Positions 1 through 8,104 of a stretch of DNA of 12,496 nucleotides are shown here, piece after piece. The DNA lies in contig JBLHKS010000206.1 in NCBI GenBank assembly GCA_047620505.1, positions 1-12,496 of the forward strand. The letters are read 5' to 3'. The stretch comes from JBLHKS01 sp047620505 (GTDB taxonomy: Bacteria > Verrucomicrobiota > Verrucomicrobiia > Verrucomicrobiales > DEV007). How positions within the stretch are numbered: the stretch's first letter is position 1; each line of letters begins with the position of its first letter. A program made the position numbers and the translations under genes. The notes under the pieces are model-generated. The model made no database searches. It had not been told where the DNA came from and was given only the letters and a program-made list of their open reading frames with translations.

Positions 1-113
1 CCAATCCCAGTAACAAAGCATAGTGATGGGCGAGGCTTTTCATTCATACACTCTACTACGATGCTTTCAGCTGCCACGATATTTCCTGAAGAGCCGAAAT
101 ATCAACGCGCAGA
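1..113. other. Left-edge segment, no supportable coding
   Basis: No reading frame here convincingly continues the exporter that follows. The exporter's frame has a TGA at 87-89. The second frame has TAA at 11-13. The remaining frame is open to the left edge but runs into a stop at about 172-174 and does not resemble an RND protein. Exporter-like residues seem to begin right after the TGA, around position 90. The segment may mark a deletion, frameshift or recombination point, or a contig or assembly edge. Confidence 0.4.
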
Positions 114-764
114 GTGCGCGAGTTCATCGAACGATCTGAAGCTTGGTTCTCCGAAAATTCGCCGAAGTCGATGACCGCAATTGGCACAGGGCCTACGGTA
201 ATGTTTTCTCACGTTGCAGAACGCAATGTAAACCAGATGCTCAAGGGTAACGCAATTGCGATCGGGTTGATTTCGATCATTCTCGTGTTTGCCCTTCGAA
301 GCCCGTCATTGGGGGCGCTGAGCCTCATTCCAAATTCATTGCCGATTCTGATCACGTTTGGAATCTGGGCGGTGACGGTCAATATGGTCGGCATGGCTGC
401 CGCGACGGTCACTTCGACCTCGCTCGGTATAGTTGTCGATGACACGGTCCATTTTCTATCCAAATATCTCTACGCAAGGCGAGATAAAGGAATGACCAAA
501 CGCAATGCGATCCGTTATGCGTTTAACACTGTCGGCAGCGCCCTTGTTTCGACCACAATTGTGCTCTCGGTTGGATTTGGTGTGCTTGCTTTCTCTGCCT
601 TCAAGATAAATCAGGAAATGGGCATGCTCACCTCAATTGCAATCGTTGTAGCCTTCGTCTTTGACTTCACTGTCCTTCCTGCTCTCCTCCTGATCGGCGA
701 CAAGGCCGAAGAAAACGAAACCCAAGACCAACCCGATGAAGAACAAATCCCTGCCACGGCTTGA
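114..764 (+). CDS. C-terminal part of an MMPL/RND-family exporter (5' part missing or disrupted)
   Basis: This encodes about five hydrophobic helices (roughly residues 46-61, 66-89, 91-108, 140-162 and 168-193) followed by an acidic cytoplasmic tail. The motif G-I-V-V-D-D-T-V-H-F at 105-114 is typical of the second membrane half of HAE3/MMPL exporters, proton-driven inner-membrane pumps that move lipids or hydrophobic compounds. Full members have about 750-850 residues and twelve helices, so only helices 8-12 and the end of the second periplasmic loop are present. The first possible start is a GTG at 114, but family-like residues appear to reach back to about 90, just after an in-frame TGA at 87-89. 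The frame is therefore either broken or cut by the window. It overlaps the next gene by 29 bp, so the cassette was probably translated as a unit. Family assignment is firm; whether this copy works is doubtful. Confidence 0.8.
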   Translation: MREFIERSEAWFSENSPKSMTAIGTGPTVMFSHVAERNVNQMLKGNAIAIGLISIILVFALRSPSLGALSLIPNSLPILITFGIWAVTVNMVGMAAATVTSTSLGIVVDDTVHFLSKYLYARRDKGMTKRNAIRYAFNTVGSALVSTTIVLSVGFGVLAFSAFKINQEMGMLTSIAIVVAFVFDFTVLPALLLIGDKAEENETQDQPDEEQIPATA

Positions 765-1551
765 ATTCCGTCCCCAGCAGCTGCTGGCCGCTCTTTTCCT
801 CTTACCCGCCTTCCTCTCAGCCGAGACTCCGGAGGAACAAGGTTTTTCGATCGCTGCTCGGTCTGATCGCAGCGACCGCGGATTCGGCGACAGCGTGGTC
901 GAGCTGAATATGGTCTTAACCACCAAATCTGGTCGCTCAACGACTCGAGATCTTCAAATCAAAACGCTTGAGCTCCCCGATGAGGAAGTCGGCGACAAGA
1001 GTGTTGTCGTATTTTCCAGTCCGAAGGACATCGACGGCACAGCGCTGCTTTCTCACGCGAAAATCCTCGATCCAGACGATCAGTGGCTCTTTCTGCCAGC
1101 GCTAAAGCGAGTAAAGCGGATTTCGTCCGTAAACAAGTCTGGCCCGTTCGTAGGGAGCGAGTTTGCATTCGAGGATTTCACTTCTCTTGAGCTCGGTAAA
1201 TTCGATTACAAATACATCGAAACCGAAAACGTGGATGGCCTGAAGTGCGATGTTGTTGAGCGCACTCCGAAATACGAACATTCCGGCTACACCAAACAAA
1301 TTGCGTATACGGATCAGACGGACTTTCAGGTCCGCAAAGTTGAATTCTATGACCGGAAGAACACGCTTCTGAAAACGCTTACGCTAACAGAGTACAAGAA
1401 GTATGACGGGAAATTCTGGCGCGCCCAGAAACTGACGATGGTCAACCACCAAACCGGCAAAAGCACTGAGCTCGTCTACGGAGATTACGAATTCGGCACT
1501 GATCTCAAAGAAAGCGATTTTGTAAACACTGCCCTGTCCCGTTCCCGATGA
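736..1551 (+). CDS. Secreted LolA-like protein (outer membrane lipoprotein-sorting protein family)
   Basis: A 271-residue exported protein. Residues 1-29 form a signal peptide with a leucine-rich core and probable cleavage after S28-A29; no lipobox Cys is seen. The stretch D-D-Q-W-L-F-L-P-A-L-K-R-V-K-R-I at 114-129, followed by G-P-F-V-G-S-E-F at 136-143, is the hallmark of the LolA-like family commonly encoded beside MMPL exporters. These proteins are thought to accept lipid or lipoprotein cargo in the periplasm. The ATG at 736 is preferred because it gives a complete signal peptide, although it overlaps the exporter gene by 29 bp. The 3' end overlaps the next gene by 4 bp (ATGA). One copy of the iterated palindrome lies inside the signal-peptide coding region and reads Q-Q-L-L at residues 14-17. 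The cargo is unknown. Confidence 0.85.
   Translation: MKNKSLPRLEFRPQQLLAALFLLPAFLSAETPEEQGFSIAARSDRSDRGFGDSVVELNMVLTTKSGRSTTRDLQIKTLELPDEEVGDKSVVVFSSPKDIDGTALLSHAKILDPDDQWLFLPALKRVKRISSVNKSGPFVGSEFAFEDFTSLELGKFDYKYIETENVDGLKCDVVERTPKYEHSGYTKQIAYTDQTDFQVRKVEFYDRKNTLLKTLTLTEYKKYDGKFWRAQKLTMVNHQTGKSTELVYGDYEFGTDLKESDFVNTALSRSR
775..786. repeat. Iterated palindrome copy 1 (CAGCAGCTGCTG)
   Basis: Perfect copy of the 12-bp palindrome, extended here to CCCAGCAGCTGCTGG. It lies in the signal-peptide codons of the LolA-like gene and reads Gln-Gln-Leu-Leu. Confidence 0.9.
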
Positions 1552-2732
1552 AGCTACGTTTTCTCAGTTCACTACTTTTTCTATTGCCCCTGGTTTCAAC
1601 TGGCGGCGAGGTGGAGATCTCCGGTTCCGTTGCGGACGAGTCCCGAACTTTCTTCGAAGAACCGCAGTTTCCTGGCCAAGTCGAAACGTGGCAACCATCG
1701 GTGATCGTCGAGCCGGAGTTCTTCTACGAAACTGACGACAGGGATCAGCAATATCGATTCTCGCCCTACTTTCGATTCGATTTCCAGGACGACGAGCGCA
1801 CGCACTTCGATATCCGAGAAGCAAACTGGCGCTACATGAAGGACGACTGGGATTTGTTCGTCGGCATCGGGAAAGTGTTCTGGGGAGTGACCGAATCTCA
1901 GCACCTTGTCGATATCATCAATCAGGATGATTTTGTCGAGGACATCGATCGGGAGGACAAACTGGGCCAGCAGATGATCAATCTAAGCCTCTACAAAAAA
2001 TGGGGCACGCTCAATTTATTCGTTCTTCCTGGCTTTCGGGAGCGAACGTTCGCCGGGCGCGATGGGCGATTCCGGACGCCACTGACGATTTCAGATGATC
2101 CGACTTACGATTCCAGTGCGGAAAACGGACATGTCGATTTTGCGATTCGCTATGCGCATTCGATCGGGAACTGGGACGTCGGAGCCTACTACTTTCATGG
2201 AACCGGCCGCGAGCCGCGTTTTCTACCCAGCGCGGATGGCAATGAAATCGTGCCACACTATGATATTATCGACCAGGGCGGGATCGACATTCAGTACACG
2301 CACGAAGCCTTGCTTTTGAAACTTGAAGCGATCGCCCGCGGCGGTCACGGTGACACGTTTGGCGCATTTGCCGGGGGATTTGAATACACGTTTTACCAGA
2401 TATTCGATTCCAGTTCAGATCTTGGCCTCCTTGCCGAATATCATCGGGACGGGCGGGATGAGGACGCCCCTCCAACTCTCTTTCAAAACGATGTGTTTGC
2501 CGGTGCGCGCTGGTCGATGAACGACACGCAGGATTCCGCCCTCTTGTTCGGCGTCGTCAAAGATACGGAGTCTGACGCCGCAACGCTCTTCGTGGAATTT
2601 GAGCGACGCATTCGCGACGACTGGAAAATTGAGATCGAAGGCAGGTTCATCGCCAATGGCCATGACGATCCGCTTCTGGATCCGTTCGCGAACGACAGCT
2701 TCCTGACCGTCCGGCTGTCCCGCTTTTTCTAG
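1548..2732 (+). CDS. Outer-membrane beta-barrel protein (DUF1302/porin-like)
   Basis: A 394-residue protein with a signal peptide of about 20 residues, then alternating polar and hydrophobic strands rich in Tyr, Phe, Trp and Asp. It ends in L-S-R-F-F, the terminal aromatic residue recognised by the BAM assembly machinery. The segment G-K-V-F-W-G-V-T-E-S followed by D-I-I-N-Q-D-D at about 106-126 resembles DUF1302-type barrels found next to MMPL exporters. The role is inferred to be the outer-membrane component, or a channel, of the exporter/LolA-like set upstream. Its start codon overlaps the preceding stop (ATGA), which suggests translational coupling. Its stop codon directly abuts the stop of the convergent gene, leaving no room for a separate terminator. 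Barrel topology is well supported; the transported substrate is not. Confidence 0.75.
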   Translation: MKLRFLSSLLFLLPLVSTGGEVEISGSVADESRTFFEEPQFPGQVETWQPSVIVEPEFFYETDDRDQQYRFSPYFRFDFQDDERTHFDIREANWRYMKDDWDLFVGIGKVFWGVTESQHLVDIINQDDFVEDIDREDKLGQQMINLSLYKKWGTLNLFVLPGFRERTFAGRDGRFRTPLTISDDPTYDSSAENGHVDFAIRYAHSIGNWDVGAYYFHGTGREPRFLPSADGNEIVPHYDIIDQGGIDIQYTHEALLLKLEAIARGGHGDTFGAFAGGFEYTFYQIFDSSSDLGLLAEYHRDGRDEDAPPTLFQNDVFAGARWSMNDTQDSALLFGVVKDTESDAATLFVEFERRIRDDWKIEIEGRFIANGHDDPLLDPFANDSFLTVRLSRFF

Positions 2733-4391
2733 CTACGAACAAGCCTGCTCGTAAATTTCCTGATACTCAGCGGCTGTTTTTTCCCAAGAAAACTGGCAAG
2801 CCTTGGAGTACAGCTTCGAAAGCATCAGCGCATATCGCGATTGATCCTTCTGATAGAGTTCGCACGCTGCTTTCAAAGCGTCTGTTAAACTGCTAACCAT
2901 ATCCCGAAAGAGGCTGATTTGAGTCCGTTCTGAGGCGTTAGCCGCTTGAAGATCGCGCCAATTCGATTCAATCTGGCTCAAATCGGCCGAGGTCTGTTCC
3001 TTGTATAGCAATCCAGTTTCGCCGTCGACAACCTGCTGTTGCAGTCCGCCTGTACGGCGAGCGATTACGGGAGTTCCGCTTAAATACGGCTCTGTAGCGC
3101 CGCCAAACGGTTCGTAAAGTGAAGGGAAAATTGCAAACGTCGATCCTGCCATTGCCTCCATGTAGCCTGAAGTCAGGCGGAATGGATAAACAACAACCCG
3201 GCCCGGAAGCTTGTGAGCCAGCAGCCCCAATTGCGCTACTCCTTCCAGCTGACGCCGACTTCCCTCGCTATTGGCAAACGGCGAGTTCTGATCGATCACG
3301 GCCGGCGTCAGGATAAAACGCGCGTCGACTCGCTGTTCGCAAATTGCCTCAATTGCTCCTGCCAGAACATCAAACCCCTTCTGACCGGGATCGAGCCTAC
3401 CGAACATCATAAAAATCGGAATCTCCGGCTTTTCGTGGAGCTCGTCGAAATTCAAAGCTCCAATTACGCGATCGTCCTCGAATTCGCCGAGTAGCGTCAG
3501 CATCGTTTGCCGTTTGAGCAACTTCGCTTCGAGCAAGCCAGCCTCAGTCGCACCTTCCGGATACGGATTAACCGCTTTACCGAAAAGTCCATTGTTGACG
3601 CCAATGATCGGATTGGCTTTGAGCCAGGATTGAAGATGCCGGGCGAAGCAGCCGGTTTGGAGCGGATCTTCGGTCAGTTCCTCGGCGAATGAAGTACTAA
3701 CGGTACTTGTTGGTCCGTCCATCAGCGGCAGCATCCACTGGTAGACGGTTTCCGGCACACGATCGGAGAGGCGGCTGAGACCGTCGGATTCCATCCCGCG
3801 ATCATATGGATTGTGCATCGTCAAAACGCACGCCGCCGTCTCCAATTCGCCCTCTAAAAGCGCTTCTTTTACGGTTAACGCAGCTCCTGCAGTCTGCCAA
3901 TCCTGCAAGTGGAGAAGAACGTTCCGGGTTAAGCCCAAAGCATTCAATGCAGAAGGGACCGCTTTGCAAAAGAGAAGGGATTCGTCGAGCAGGCTTTCGT
4001 AAGGTTGGTAGGGATCGGGTTGACCTGCGCCACTTTCAAAGAACGGCGCGGCTTTTATCAACACCCATCGGGTCCGGCTTGTGTCGATGTGTTCGTGAAG
4101 CTCAAACGCAATCTGCTCGCCCCGAAAACTGAAATTGCCTTCGCAAACTCGCTTCACTTGCACACCGGGTTGCGGGGCGCTGGATAGAAAAGTGTGGTAA
4201 GGCGAAAGCATCACTACTTCGCGGCCTTGACGAACCAACTCGGCTCCATAATTGCTGGCGACAGCAATAATTCCACCGCCTTTGGCAAACGGGTTCTCCC
4301 AAGTTGTGTAGACAATCGTGGTGGTAGCTGGATCGACCGCTCGACGTGCGGCGTCAAGCTGGCTGTTCTCAATATCGCTGAAAAAGTTCAT
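2733..4391 (-). CDS. glgA: Glycogen/starch-synthase-like GT5 glycosyltransferase
   Basis: A 552-residue GT-B glycosyltransferase that probably extends alpha-1,4-glucan from ADP-glucose in the cytoplasm. The N-terminal nucleotide-sugar motif reads A-K-G-G-G around K37 (the K-x-G-G motif of glycogen synthases). H161-L-Q-D-W165 matches the family's H-x-x-D-W element. G331-R-L-D followed by Q-K-G-F340 begins the C-terminal Rossmann domain. The motif F-P-S-L-Y-E-P-F-G-G at 422-431 supplies the catalytic-domain Glu. It is longer than usual bacterial GlgA (about 470-500 residues), partly through about 25 extra N-terminal residues. The start lies 4 nt after the hemB stop, so it is co-transcribed with hemB and glgP. 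The partner glycogen phosphorylase in the same unit supports a role in glycogen metabolism. Donor specificity (ADP- or UDP-glucose) is inferred, not shown. Confidence 0.75.
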   Translation of the reverse strand: MNFFSDIENSQLDAARRAVDPATTTIVYTTWENPFAKGGGIIAVASNYGAELVRQGREVVMLSPYHTFLSSAPQPGVQVKRVCEGNFSFRGEQIAFELHEHIDTSRTRWVLIKAAPFFESGAGQPDPYQPYESLLDESLLFCKAVPSALNALGLTRNVLLHLQDWQTAGAALTVKEALLEGELETAACVLTMHNPYDRGMESDGLSRLSDRVPETVYQWMLPLMDGPTSTVSTSFAEELTEDPLQTGCFARHLQSWLKANPIIGVNNGLFGKAVNPYPEGATEAGLLEAKLLKRQTMLTLLGEFEDDRVIGALNFDELHEKPEIPIFMMFGRLDPGQKGFDVLAGAIEAICEQRVDARFILTPAVIDQNSPFANSEGSRRQLEGVAQLGLLAHKLPGRVVVYPFRLTSGYMEAMAGSTFAIFPSLYEPFGGATEPYLSGTPVIARRTGGLQQQVVDGETGLLYKEQTSADLSQIESNWRDLQAANASERTQISLFRDMVSSLTDALKAACELYQKDQSRYALMLSKLYSKACQFSWEKTAAEYQEIYEQACS

Positions 4392-4395
4392 GGTT

Positions 4396-5382
4396 TTATG
4401 CAGATTTCAGCCAGCTGGCGGCTTGTTTGGCGAAGTAGGTTAAAATCATATCAGCGCCAGCACGACGAATGCCGGTTAGCGATTCGAGGACGATTTTCTG
4501 TTCGTCAATCCAGCCAGCAGCTGCTGCGGATTTTATCATGAGATATTCGCCGCTAACCTGGTAAGCGGCGATCGGCAGATCGATCTCGTGGCGGAGTGCA
4601 GCGATGATATCAAGATATGGTCCTGCGGGTTTTACCATAATCATGTCCGCTCCCTCAGCCAGATCGAGTTCGGCTTCTCGTAGTGCTTCACGCGCGTTGG
4701 CGGGATCCATTTGGTAGGTCTTTTTGTCGCCGGATTTAGGCGCGGAATCGAGCGCACCACGAAAAGGCCCGTAGTAGGCACTGGCGTACTTGGCTGTGTA
4801 GCTGAGGATCGAAACTTCCTCGTGGCCATCCGCGTCCAAGGCCGCGCGAATCGCGCCGACTCTGCCATCCATCATATCGCTTGGCGAGATGATGTCGGCT
4901 CCGGCGCGTGCGTGACTCACGGCCTGCTCACAGAGCACTTCCACTGTTTCATCGTTGATAATTTTGCCATCCTTCACAATTCCATCGTGTCCGTCACTGT
5001 TATAGGGATCGAGCGCGACGTCTGTGACCACGGCGACCTCCGGGAGGCGCTTTTTCAGCGCTGCCACCGTTCGTTGGACGAGGCCGTTGGGATTCGAGCA
5101 CTCTTCAGCGCGCGGCGTTTTGAGTTCGTCGGCGATGGCCGGGAAAAGGACGATGGCGTTGACTCCGACTGCGTGAGCAGCTTCGGCTTCGGCTAGCAAA
5201 CCATCCACCGTCCATCGGTGACAGCAGGGCATCGAGGCGATCGGCTCGTCAACATCGCCGTCGTGGACGAAGAGCGGATAAATGAAGTCTGAAGCCGCCA
5301 GTTTGGTTTCGCGGACAAGCCCGCGGACTGCCTCGCTTTTGCGATTGCGACGAGGGCGAATGGGGAGATCGAATTTTGCCAT
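4396..5382 (-). CDS. hemB: Porphobilinogen synthase (delta-aminolevulinic acid dehydratase)
   Basis: A 328-residue cytosolic enzyme that condenses two 5-aminolevulinate molecules into porphobilinogen for heme synthesis. The two Schiff-base lysines are clear: K198 in S-Y-T-A-K-Y-A-S and K251 in M-V-K-P-A-G-P-Y. Other family landmarks are S-P-S-D-M-M-D-G-R at 166-174 and Y-Q-V-S-G-E-Y. The metal region reads T-D-V-A-L-D-P-Y-N-S-D-G-H-D-G at 120-134 and has no Cys triad, so this is the magnesium-type rather than the zinc-type enzyme. Length is normal. It lies 21 nt downstream of glgP and 4 nt upstream of the GT5 gene, an unusual partnering. One palindrome copy lies near its 3' end, read in a different frame (Ala run, residues about 286-290) than in other genes. 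Confidence 0.95.
   Translation of the reverse strand: MAKFDLPIRPRRNRKSEAVRGLVRETKLAASDFIYPLFVHDGDVDEPIASMPCCHRWTVDGLLAEAEAAHAVGVNAIVLFPAIADELKTPRAEECSNPNGLVQRTVAALKKRLPEVAVVTDVALDPYNSDGHDGIVKDGKIINDETVEVLCEQAVSHARAGADIISPSDMMDGRVGAIRAALDADGHEEVSILSYTAKYASAYYGPFRGALDSAPKSGDKKTYQMDPANAREALREAELDLAEGADMIMVKPAGPYLDIIAALRHEIDLPIAAYQVSGEYLMIKSAAAAGWIDEQKIVLESLTGIRRAGADMILTYFAKQAASWLKSA
4515..4526. repeat. Iterated palindrome copy 2 (CAGCAGCTGCTG)
   Basis: Perfect 12-bp copy inside hemB. It is read out of the Gln-Gln-Leu-Leu frame and contributes to an Ala-Ala-Ala-Ala run, which argues that the DNA sequence rather than the peptide is being maintained. Confidence 0.9.
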
Positions 5383-5403
5383 GTGGTAAGCGATTTTTCA
5401 GCG

Positions 5404-7869
5404 TCAAGCGACCGGGACAGGGCGCAGGTTCCAGATTTCTTCCGCGTACTCGCGGATGGTCCGGTCGCTGGAGAACTTACCGACTCGCGCCGTGTTGAGA
5501 ATCGCTTTTTTCGCCCAACTCGACTTGTCGCGGAACGCCAGATCGACCTCTGCCTGACTCGCGATGTAAGCTTCGTAGTCTGCCAAGACGAGGAACGAAT
5601 CGCCGCCATCCAGAAGACTGTGTTTGAATGCACTTGTGGCCTGGCGATCCTCAGTGAACTCGCCTGAATCGAGCCAATCAATCACGTTACGCAATTCATC
5701 AATTCGATTGTAGTAGGCCCGAGGTGCATAACCGGCGGCCAGCAGCTGCTGGGCTTCTTCGACGTTCAAACCGAAGATGAAGATGTTGTCGTCGCCGACT
5801 TCCTCGAGGATTTCGACGTTGGCTCCATCGAGAGTTCCGATCGTCAGCGCGCCGTTCAGCGCGAGCTTCATGTTGCCGGTGCCGCTGGCTTCCTTGCCTG
5901 CTGTCGAAATCTGCTCAGAGAGATCAGCCGCAGGGATAATCACTTCGGCGATGCTGACTCCGTAGTTCGGTAGAAACGCGATTTTGAGTTTACCGCCGAT
6001 TCGCTCGTCGTGATTGATCTTTTCAGCGACGGCGTTGATGCAATGAATAATGTGCTTAGCGAGCGTGTAACCCGGAGCTGCCTTCGCGCCGAAAATGAAG
6101 ACCCGAGGTGTGATGTCGAGATCCGGATTATCGAGCAAGCGTCGATAAAGCGTTAAGATGTGAAGCAGGTTCAGGTGCTGGCGCTTGTATTCGTGTAACC
6201 GTTTGATCTGGACATCAAAGAGCGCATCCGGGCTTACTTCGATCCCACAGAGTTCGTGAATCATCGAAGCGAGACGTTCTTTGTTGCGATGTTTGATCGC
6301 CATGAACGCTGTCTGGAAATCGGCGTCATCGGCGTGGTTTCCAAGTTCCTGAAGCCGGTCGAGATTGCTCGGCCAGTCGTCGCCGATCTTTTCGTCGATC
6401 AAAGCGGACAACTCCGGATTGCAGGCCTTTAGCCAGCGTCGCGGAGTGATTCCGTTCGTCTTGTTCTGAATCTTGCCGGGATAAAGTTCGTTGAAATCGG
6501 CGAAAAGGCGTTCCTTAAGCAAACGCGTGTGAAGCGCAGCGACGCCGTTGGTCGTGTGGCTGACGACAACACTGAGATAAGCCATTCTGATCATGTCAGG
6601 GTTTCCGTTGGCGATGAGCGAGAGCGCTTGGCGCTTGCTTCCATCGCCCGGCCATTTCTTATCGACGACCTCTTCCAGGAACCACTTATTGATCCTGAAA
6701 ACGATTTCCAAGTGACGCGGAAGAACCTTTTTAAACAGAGGGACGCTCCAACATTCCAGCGCCTCTGGCAGGAGCGTATGATTGGTGTAGGAAAACGTCT
6801 TCTCACAGATTTCCCACGCCTTGTTCCACTCGAGACCGCTCTCGTCTACCATGATTCGCATCAGCTCGATGACGGCGACAGCGGGATGCGTGTCGTTGAG
6901 CTGAATCGCGGCTTTTTCGGCGAAATTCTCCCAATTGTTTCCGAGCTCTGTGTGCCGACGAATGATGTCTTTGAGGCTGCACGCGACGAAGAAATATTCC
7001 TGCACGAGACGGAGTTCCTGCCCAACTGCGGTGTTGTCATTCGGGTAAAGCACTTTGGAAATGCTCTCACTTTCCGCCTTCTCGCGAACAGCTTCGACGT
7101 AGCCGCCGTCGTTGAACGTCTGGAAGTTGAATTCCTCGGATGCGCGCGCCTGCCAAAGCCGAAGGACGTTCACCGTCTCGCAGCCGTAGCCGATAATCGG
7201 GATATCCGTCGGCACGCCCATCACGCTTTTTGTAGGCTCCCACTTCCCCTTTTCGACCTGACCGTAAAGCTGAACTTCAACGGCGTAGTCGGGGCGCTGA
7301 ATTTCCCAGGGATTGCCGAATCGCGCCCAGATGTCGGCGTGCTCGATCTGGGTGTTGTCGACAAATTCCTGACGAAATAAGCCGAACTCGTAATGCATTC
7401 CGTATCCGATCGCCGGGTACTCCAGCGTTGCGAGCGAATCTAGAAAACACGCTGCGAGGCGACCAAGACCGCCGTTGCCCAGGCCCATGTCAGGCTCTTC
7501 GTCGACGAGTTGGTCGAGGCTCTGGCCAAACTCTTTGAGCGCGATTTCCGCGTCGTTCCAGATATCGAGATTTCGGAGATTGTTAGAGAGCAAACGGCCC
7601 ATCAAATACTCCATCGAAAGATAGTAAACTCGGCGGCAATTCTGATCCCGTTGAGCGGTCCGAGTCTTGCTTGCGCGATCCATGATTCGATCGCGAACAG
7701 CGAGGCAAAGCGCCTGCCACCAGTCGCGGGGCAGCGCCGTGTCCGGATTATGAGCGAGCGTGTGGCGGAGGTGGTCGACGATCGCCTGTTTGAGACTTTC
7801 GGCGGTGTCGGCCACGGGTTGGCCAGTCGAAGGCGAAACGGGTTCCAGAGAATGAGCGGTAGAATGCAT
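5404..7869 (-). CDS. glgP: Glycogen/starch phosphorylase
   Basis: An 821-residue GT35 enzyme releasing glucose-1-phosphate from alpha-1,4-glucans with pyridoxal phosphate. The PLP lysine is K668 in S-G-T-G-N-M-K, followed by the diagnostic L-N-G-A-L-T-I-G-T-L-D-G-A-N-V-E-I. N-terminal landmarks include Y-Y-L-S-M-E-Y-L-M-G-R and the downstream G-L-G-N-G-G-L-G-R-L-A-A-C-F. Length matches bacterial GlgP/MalP (about 800-840). The frame extends upstream to an ATG at 7932, but those 21 residues are Arg/Cys-rich and unlike the family, so the ATG at 7869 is preferred. No Shine-Dalgarno precedes either start. It heads a minus-strand unit with hemB (21 nt) and the GT5 synthase. A palindrome copy codes Q707-Q-L-L710. 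It is divergent from the halogenase-like gene across 235 bp. Confidence 0.95.
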   Translation of the reverse strand: MHSTAHSLEPVSPSTGQPVADTAESLKQAIVDHLRHTLAHNPDTALPRDWWQALCLAVRDRIMDRASKTRTAQRDQNCRRVYYLSMEYLMGRLLSNNLRNLDIWNDAEIALKEFGQSLDQLVDEEPDMGLGNGGLGRLAACFLDSLATLEYPAIGYGMHYEFGLFRQEFVDNTQIEHADIWARFGNPWEIQRPDYAVEVQLYGQVEKGKWEPTKSVMGVPTDIPIIGYGCETVNVLRLWQARASEEFNFQTFNDGGYVEAVREKAESESISKVLYPNDNTAVGQELRLVQEYFFVACSLKDIIRRHTELGNNWENFAEKAAIQLNDTHPAVAVIELMRIMVDESGLEWNKAWEICEKTFSYTNHTLLPEALECWSVPLFKKVLPRHLEIVFRINKWFLEEVVDKKWPGDGSKRQALSLIANGNPDMIRMAYLSVVVSHTTNGVAALHTRLLKERLFADFNELYPGKIQNKTNGITPRRWLKACNPELSALIDEKIGDDWPSNLDRLQELGNHADDADFQTAFMAIKHRNKERLASMIHELCGIEVSPDALFDVQIKRLHEYKRQHLNLLHILTLYRRLLDNPDLDITPRVFIFGAKAAPGYTLAKHIIHCINAVAEKINHDERIGGKLKIAFLPNYGVSIAEVIIPAADLSEQISTAGKEASGTGNMKLALNGALTIGTLDGANVEILEEVGDDNIFIFGLNVEEAQQLLAAGYAPRAYYNRIDELRNVIDWLDSGEFTEDRQATSAFKHSLLDGGDSFLVLADYEAYIASQAEVDLAFRDKSSWAKKAILNTARVGKFSSDRTIREYAEEIWNLRPVPVA
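5740..5751. repeat. Iterated palindrome copy 3 (CAGCAGCTGCTG)
   Basis: Perfect 12-bp copy inside glgP, extended to CCAGCAGCTGCTGGG. On the minus strand it reads Gln-Gln-Leu-Leu at residues 707-710. Confidence 0.9.
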
Positions 7870-8104
7870 TTTTTGAAAAGGGCGCGCACCGTAACGAGAT
7901 CGGCTACCGATGCAACCGCAGGTTCGTGTCATGGTTTCTGGCCGTTTCCGCAGATTTCACGCCAAAAACATCCGGAAATCTCCAGCAGCTGCTGGGAGTT
8001 GAACGAAGTGGCTTGATCCTTTCGCGATTGGCGCTAAAAAGAGCACCCGTATTTTTTACTTGGAATTTTTCCCGTCCCCCTTCGGAATTCCTGGTCCCAA
8101 CTCC
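7870..8104. promoter_or_regulatory. Divergent intergenic region between glgP and the halogenase-like gene
   Basis: This 235-bp gap separates two divergently read genes and should hold promoters for both. A small perfect hairpin (ATCGG-cta-CCGAT) lies at 7899-7911. A weak plus-strand promoter candidate is TTGATC at 8013-8018, then 16 nt, then TAAAAA at 8035-8040. I could not find a convincing minus-strand promoter. Palindrome copy 4 sits near the middle and could serve as an operator, but the same word also occurs inside genes. Confidence 0.4.
7983..7994. repeat. Iterated palindrome copy 4 (CAGCAGCTGCTG), intergenic
   Basis: Perfect 12-bp copy in non-coding DNA between the divergent genes, extended to the 14-bp palindrome CCAGCAGCTGCTGG and then GG. 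Coding constraint cannot explain it. Confidence 0.9.

Noticed and set aside
6529..7380. A 283-codon plus-strand frame antisense to glgP
   Set aside because: It lies wholly opposite a well-conserved phosphorylase and its translation has no family features. Long antisense frames are common opposite GC-rich genes.
7870..7932. Upstream ATG at 7932 as the glgP start
   Set aside because: The extra 21 residues are Cys/Arg-rich and unlike phosphorylases, and the ATG at 7869 gives the usual length.
8060..8104. TTG at 8060 as the start of the halogenase-like gene
   Set aside because: It adds 15 proline-rich residues without support; the ATG at 8105 is simpler.
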